The notes under the pieces were generated by a model that was not told the DNA's origin, searched no databases, and saw only the letters and a program-made list of their open reading frames with translations. From positions 1 to 7,993 of the forward strand of contig BOCC01000098.1 of the NCBI GenBank assembly GCA_026002715.1: a stretch of 7,993 nt of DNA. Reading direction: 5' to 3'. Positions 5,228 through 7,993 of the stretch are shown in pieces; the stretch's first letter is position 1, and the number at the start of each line of letters is the position of its first letter. This DNA comes from Synergistales bacterium (GTDB lineage: Bacteria; Synergistota; Synergistia; Synergistales; Aminobacteriaceae). A program made the translations under genes and the position numbers.

Positions 5228-6226
5228 TCAGTAAGAACGCGCGTCAATGTCTTCTCTGGTGATGGAGGCCGCGTCGAAGGCCTTCTCGTCGACGTAGGCG
5301 AACTTGCTGGGGATATTGCCGTTTTCCAACAACTGGATTATTTGCTCCACCCGCGGCCCGTGCAGCGGGTTACACTCCACGTTATAGTTGATCTTGCCCG
5401 ATAGCGTGTCTTCAAGTCCCTTATGTGTGGCGTCGAAGGAGATAATGGTAACTTCGCCCTTCACTCCGTAGGTTCTGCTGACTTCATCCATGGCCTCCAT
5501 GGCCCCGAAAGCCATGTTGTCGTTTTCGCAGTACAGCACGTCTATTTTGTCGTATTGCTTCAGGATACGCGCCATAACCTCCTTGCCCTTCACTTGAGTG
5601 AAGTCGCCGGAGTCGCGCACCACGACTTTCCAGCCCAAGTTTTTGGAGACTCCGGCCTGAAGGCCCTCCGTCCTGCCTATTTGGGCCGACGAGCCCCTGT
5701 TTCCCTGCAAATGCACGATAACCAAATCTTTGTCGCTCGCGAAAGTCTTTTCCATCCACGCCACGGCTGTGCCTCCTTCCTTGCGGAAGTCAGAACCCAC
5801 CCAAGAGATATATAAATCCTCATCGGACGTTTTAATCATCCTGTCCACTATGACGAAGGGGATGCCCGCGTCTTTCGCTTCCCTCAGCACGGGATCCCAG
5901 CCTTCCTCCGTGATGGGCGCTAAGACGATATAGTTCACTTTCTGGGAAATAAATTCTCGAACGGCCTCGATTTGATTGGACTGCTTCTGCTGGGCGTCCC
6001 TGAAAAGGAGCTTGTATCCTCTGGCCTCCGTGAAGGTTTCCCTCATGGATTTCGTGTTGGCCATACGCCAATCCGATTCCGCGCCCACCTGCGAAAAACC
6101 GACCACGATCATGTCGGAGGCGCTTTGATCCGGGGCGCTCTGGGAAGGATTCCCGCTCATTCTCATATACAGCGCGCCGGCGATAAACAGCAAACATACG
6201 ACGACGATCACAGTTATCTTTTTCAT
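5228..6226 (-). CDS. YtfQ-like periplasmic sugar-binding protein (galactofuranose/ribose type), probably sensor partner
   Basis: The 332-residue type I periplasmic-binding fold resembles E. coli YtfQ at VGFSQVGAESDWR (42-54), QQKQSNQIEAVR (79-90), EEGWDPVLREAKDAGIP (107-123), the sugar-contact DR pair (128-129), GDFTQVKGKEVM (207-218) and NDNMAFGAMEAM (235-246), with D265 after the third strand. The N-terminus has a hydrophobic helix (4-20) but neither a lipobox cysteine at a usual place nor a clear AxA site, so it may stay anchored in the membrane facing the periplasm. The ATG has AGGGAG 10 nt and GAGG 4 nt upstream. No permease or ATPase gene is present; instead a hybrid kinase gene follows, so I infer that it hands ligand state to that kinase, as LuxP does to LuxQ or XylFII to LytS. 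The exact ligand is unknown; galactofuranose, ribose or a related sugar is most likely. Confidence 0.9.
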   Translation of the reverse strand: MKKITVIVVVCLLFIAGALYMRMSGNPSQSAPDQSASDMIVVGFSQVGAESDWRMANTKSMRETFTEARGYKLLFRDAQQKQSNQIEAVREFISQKVNYIVLAPITEEGWDPVLREAKDAGIPFVIVDRMIKTSDEDLYISWVGSDFRKEGGTAVAWMEKTFASDKDLVIVHLQGNRGSSAQIGRTEGLQAGVSKNLGWKVVVRDSGDFTQVKGKEVMARILKQYDKIDVLYCENDNMAFGAMEAMDEVSRTYGVKGEVTIISFDATHKGLEDTLSGKINYNVECNPLHGPRVEQIIQLLENGNIPSKFAYVDEKAFDAASITREDIDARSY

Positions 6227-6319
6227 GGTACCTCAGCTCCCTAAAAATCAATTTCGCACTCAGGCTTACGTCAAAATGAGCCGGATAAATAATCAAAAAT
6301 ACTACTTTAGTATATCACT

Positions 6320-6390
6320 TTGATTATAACATTTAAATAATCATAACACTCAAAATAATTATAACATTTGAATAGTTATAACACTCAAAT
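6320..6390 (-). promoter_or_regulatory. Four spaced AT-rich repeats with extended -10 boxes upstream of the binding-protein gene
   Basis: Read on the - strand, the nonamers TGTTATAAC (6375-6383), TGTTATAAT (6358-6366), TGTTATGAT (6340-6348) and TGTTATAAT (6323-6331) recur every 17, 18 and 17 bp. Two contain a perfect TG-N-TATAAT extended -10. The flanks alternate: TTTGAG before the first and third, AAA before the second and fourth. A promoter at the gene-proximal copy would give a leader of about 90 nt. The array may be the binding site of a regulator controlling the sensor operon. Confidence 0.5.
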
Positions 6391-6396
6391 GTTGTC

Positions 6397-6687
6397 GGCC
6401 AAATCCCAACCGTTTATTTAGGTGTGGCGGTTACACAAATGGAGCGGCGCGGCATACGCACCGAGCGCGATACACTCCAAGTGAAAAAAGGCTGCTTGAA
6501 TATGGAATACCGCCTGCTGAAAGAAAAGGTCAAAGAGGTTGAAACAATCAGGCGAAGCGTAGAGAGAATCCTACCGCCGTTTCATCAAATGAAAATTCAT
6601 AATTTTTCGAGTGGATCAAAACGTTGCTGTCCAAAAAATAAGTCATGGCTCCAGCTCCTTAAAATGAGAGACAGGAACGTTTATTAA
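6397..6687 (+). pseudogene. Fragment of a MobA/MobL-family relaxase gene
   Basis: The frame from 6397 reads GQIPTVYLGVAVTQMERRGI and continues RTERD, with N-x-E-x-R-L-L and K-E-K-V-K-E-V-E after it. This is the pattern PTxHLGxAxxxMExRGIxTERGD...NxxLRxL seen in the middle of MobA/MobL mobilisation relaxases, which nick plasmid or element DNA at oriT. Homology fades after about 6561 and the frame stops at 6685-6687. The N-terminal catalytic part with its tyrosine and histidine cluster is missing; upstream lie AT-rich repeats and a TAA at 6379-6381. The GTG at 6424 has no ribosome site. It is a relic of a mobilisable element and most unlikely to be translated into a working protein. The final codons overlap the end of the convergent peptidase gene. 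Confidence 0.72.
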
Positions 6688-7401
6688 ACGAGAAACCTCT
6701 TGGGAGGAAAGCAACCCATCTTGGGCGGCCGCTAATAGTCTATGCACCAACTTATTCCCAAAGCAATAGGGCATAAGAACCTTATAGCGCGGCGGAGCCC
6801 CACCCTCTTTTTGCCTTTGCAACGCTCTTTGATCCTGCCATTGTTTCCGGTATACACCGTATAAATCCCAATATTCACGCTCGGTCATTTGGTTCATATC
6901 CAACAGTTTTCTGGCAATGACAGGCCTGCTAACTTTAAAATGTTGAGAAAGTTTCTCCACTTGCTCTTCAAGGCTCAAATTTTCTATATGGCTTCCTCTG
7001 TAAAGTTCTTTTACTTTGGCCTGCGGAACTAAAAATTCTGCGGCAACGGCATTGCAGTAACTTTCCAGTTCTTTATGAGATACCGTTGGCGCTCGCAAAT
7101 CATCCCCAAGTCCAATGTTGGAAATCCCGCTCTCACCCAGCCAAATATGCGTCATCTCATGTACCAACGTAAAAAGCTGGGCGGCATCAACATCATTTGG
7201 ATTGATAATAATCATTGGGACGAGTGGATTCGCAATAGACATGCCTCGAAATTCCGAAGGGTCGACATTGGAGTGATGACTGCCCAAATTTCCAATGCAC
7301 AGTACATACACGCCACTTTCATGGAGTTTTTGCCGCAGTGTCTTAAAAGGATCAGCGCATTTTATCTGATCTTCAAAAGAATAATCCAAGGATTGACGCA
7401 T
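6643..7401 (-). CDS. ImmA/IrrE-family metallopeptidase (COG2856), truncated at its N-terminus
   Basis: The 252-residue open frame has zinc-binding HEMTH (81-85) with a likely third ligand E113 in the ESYCNAVAAEFLVP stretch, preceded by FRGMSIANPLVPMIIIN and followed by WLGESG. These proteins cleave or inactivate cognate XRE repressors, as in ICEBs1 ImmA and deinococcal IrrE. In longer family members an N-terminal helix-turn-helix is fused to this domain. Here family-like sequence (YYREIEAEEG then SFVGSF) continues in frame upstream of the ATG for 35 codons to 7506 and then meets TAG (7507-7509), with no start codon or ribosome site. The gene therefore looks cut at its 5' end, losing the DNA-binding part. 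The ATG at 7401 also lacks a Shine-Dalgarno sequence. It may be a pseudogene; the metallopeptidase core itself is intact. Confidence 0.8.
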   Translation of the reverse strand: MRQSLDYSFEDQIKCADPFKTLRQKLHESGVYVLCIGNLGSHHSNVDPSEFRGMSIANPLVPMIIINPNDVDAAQLFTLVHEMTHIWLGESGISNIGLGDDLRAPTVSHKELESYCNAVAAEFLVPQAKVKELYRGSHIENLSLEEQVEKLSQHFKVSRPVIARKLLDMNQMTEREYWDLYGVYRKQWQDQRALQRQKEGGAPPRYKVLMPYCFGNKLVHRLLAAAQDGLLSSQEVSRLINVPVSHFKELEP

Positions 7402-7525
7402 ATTTTCAATAAGCGCATCACTATTCTTCTGAATGGGAAAAGACCCTACGAACGATTTTGGGGCGCCGCCTTCTTCCGCTTCTATTTCCCTATAGTAGAA
7501 TACAGACTATAAAGGGGGTGTTATC

Positions 7526-7654
7526 ATGTCAGCCGCAACGATTAGGAGTGAAGACGTTATGACAGATTTTCAGTTTAAGGCATTGATAAAGATGGTGTTA
7601 AGTATTCTTGAGAGCAATAGTAACGAAGACGCCAAAAAATACTTCAAGATTTGA
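7526..7654 (+). CDS. Small hypothetical protein (42 aa, or 31 aa from an internal start)
   Basis: This is a short frame with two possible starts, each with a good ribosome site. ATG 7526 has GGGGG (7514-7518) 7 nt upstream; ATG 7559 has AGGAG (7544-7548) 10 nt upstream and gives a protein beginning MTDFQFKALIKMVL. The product is amphipathic and helical-looking, without cysteines, a signal peptide or a membrane segment. It reminds me of short uncharacterised proteins from anaerobes that start MTDFQFK, but this is memory and not a search result. No function can be assigned. It begins just outside the truncated end of the divergent peptidase gene and lies 71 nt before the Rpn-like gene. Confidence 0.6.
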   Translation: MSAATIRSEDVMTDFQFKALIKMVLSILESNSNEDAKKYFKI

Positions 7655-7677
7655 GAGGTTCGAAGATTTGCTATAAT
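7651..7677 (+). promoter_or_regulatory. Promoter of the Rpn-like gene
   Basis: A perfect TATAAT (7672-7677) is preceded by TGC (7669-7671), an extended -10. TTGAGA (7651-7656) lies 15 nt upstream as a possible -35, overlapping the stop codon of the small gene. The leader then carries the 9-mer AACAACTAA twice (7686-7694 and 7696-7704). Confidence 0.6.
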
Positions 7678-7725
7678 ATCCCTATAACAACTAACAACAA
7701 CTAAATGAACGGGAGTCACGCGAGT

Positions 7726-7993
7726 ATGAGTGAACACTGGATCGATAGAGCATGGAAAGATTGTATAACCGAGAACGTAGACGACGCGCTTTTGTTCTTC
7801 AAACCGGATTTAGCGGCGGACAGAGATTATAGCATAAAACCTATGTTGGTTTCGGGTGAGTTACCTGCTATCGGTTCTGACTCAGACAAGGGCATGAGAA
7901 ATTCGGACGTCGCTCTGTCTATCCCACTTAAGACAGGCGCGGACCAGCGGATAGTGTTTCATATAGAGCAGCAGCATGAGCCAGATAAAGATT
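7726..7993 (+). CDS. Rpn-family PD-(D/E)XK nuclease / transposase-like protein, N-terminal part (runs off window)
   Basis: The first 89 codons are present. The start MSEHWIDRAWKDCI, the LLFFKPDLA segment (22-30), GELPAIGSDSDKG (44-56) and FHIEQQHE (78-85) fit the Rpn (recombination-promoting nuclease, YhgA-like) family, annotated as PD-(D/E)XK transposase-like proteins. Putative active-site residues are D61 in NSDVALSIPLK and E81/Q83 of the ExQ motif. Family members such as E. coli RpnA promote RecA-independent recombination and cleave DNA; some are reported to work as toxins. GGAG (7712-7715) lies 10 nt before the ATG; an in-frame ATG at 7705 has no ribosome site. The 3' part lies beyond the window, so completeness cannot be judged. 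Confidence 0.82.
   Translation, partial: MSEHWIDRAWKDCITENVDDALLFFKPDLAADRDYSIKPMLVSGELPAIGSDSDKGMRNSDVALSIPLKTGADQRIVFHIEQQHEPDKD

Noticed and set aside
4919..5404. 161-codon + strand open frame across the binding-protein/kinase gap
   Set aside because: Antisense to two well-supported genes, with composition expected of a reverse reading of their GC-rich codons.
6320..6393. CRISPR-like regularly spaced repeats
   Set aside because: The repeat core is only about 9 nt with 8-9 nt between cores, far below CRISPR repeat and spacer lengths, and no cas gene is present.
7075..7512. 145-codon + strand open frame
   Set aside because: It lies antisense inside the peptidase gene, whose HExxH and neighbouring motifs are clear, and its translation resembles no family.
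7686..7704. Duplicated AACAACTAA as an operator for the Rpn-like gene
   Set aside because: Low-complexity A/C-rich leader sequence; two adjacent 9-mers could easily arise by slippage.

Overview
The window looks like an accessory or flank region of a Gram-negative anaerobe, most plausibly a member of the Synergistota. That placement is inferred from the feel of the pilin, the Rpn-type protein and the periplasmic sensor genes; no rRNA or marker gene is present to confirm it. There are no tRNA, rRNA or CRISPR features.

Left side (1-750): a stand-alone type IV pilin-like gene with a very clean sigma-70-type promoter, an 8-bp-arm palindrome over its -35 box and a strong intrinsic terminator, so it is a self-contained transcription unit.

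Toxin-antitoxin array (about 899-2498, + strand): a decayed tandem array of HigB/HigA-like modules (toxin of the RelE-superfamily Gp49-like type first, XRE-type antitoxin second). It has four partial or complete units: the 3' tail of an antitoxin (899-944); module 1, whose toxin has lost 28 residues of the catalytic core in frame; module 2, apparently intact; and the first ten codons of another toxin (2466-2498). Modules 1 and 2 share a 326-bp near-identical stretch exactly 720 bp apart.

Centre (2540-6226, - strand, convergent with the array): a two-gene unit. The first gene encodes a YtfQ-like (galactofuranose-type) periplasmic sugar-binding protein with an N-terminal membrane segment. The second encodes an 871-residue hybrid histidine kinase with an extracytoplasmic jelly-roll-like domain, seven further membrane helices, HisKA, HATPase and a receiver domain. 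No ABC permease or ATPase accompanies the binding protein, so the pair reads as a ligand-sensing unit in the manner of LuxP-LuxQ or XylFII-LytS. Upstream lies an AT-rich block of four 17/18-bp spaced repeats, two of which contain an extended -10 sequence.

Right side (6397-7993): remnants of mobile DNA (a MobA/MobL relaxase fragment and a 5'-truncated ImmA/IrrE metallopeptidase that has lost its N-terminal regulator domain). These are followed by a small open gene with a strong ribosome-binding site, a good promoter and the start of an Rpn-family PD-(D/E)XK nuclease/transposase-like gene that runs off the window. The picture is an operon for extracellular sugar sensing set between two patches of recombining accessory DNA.
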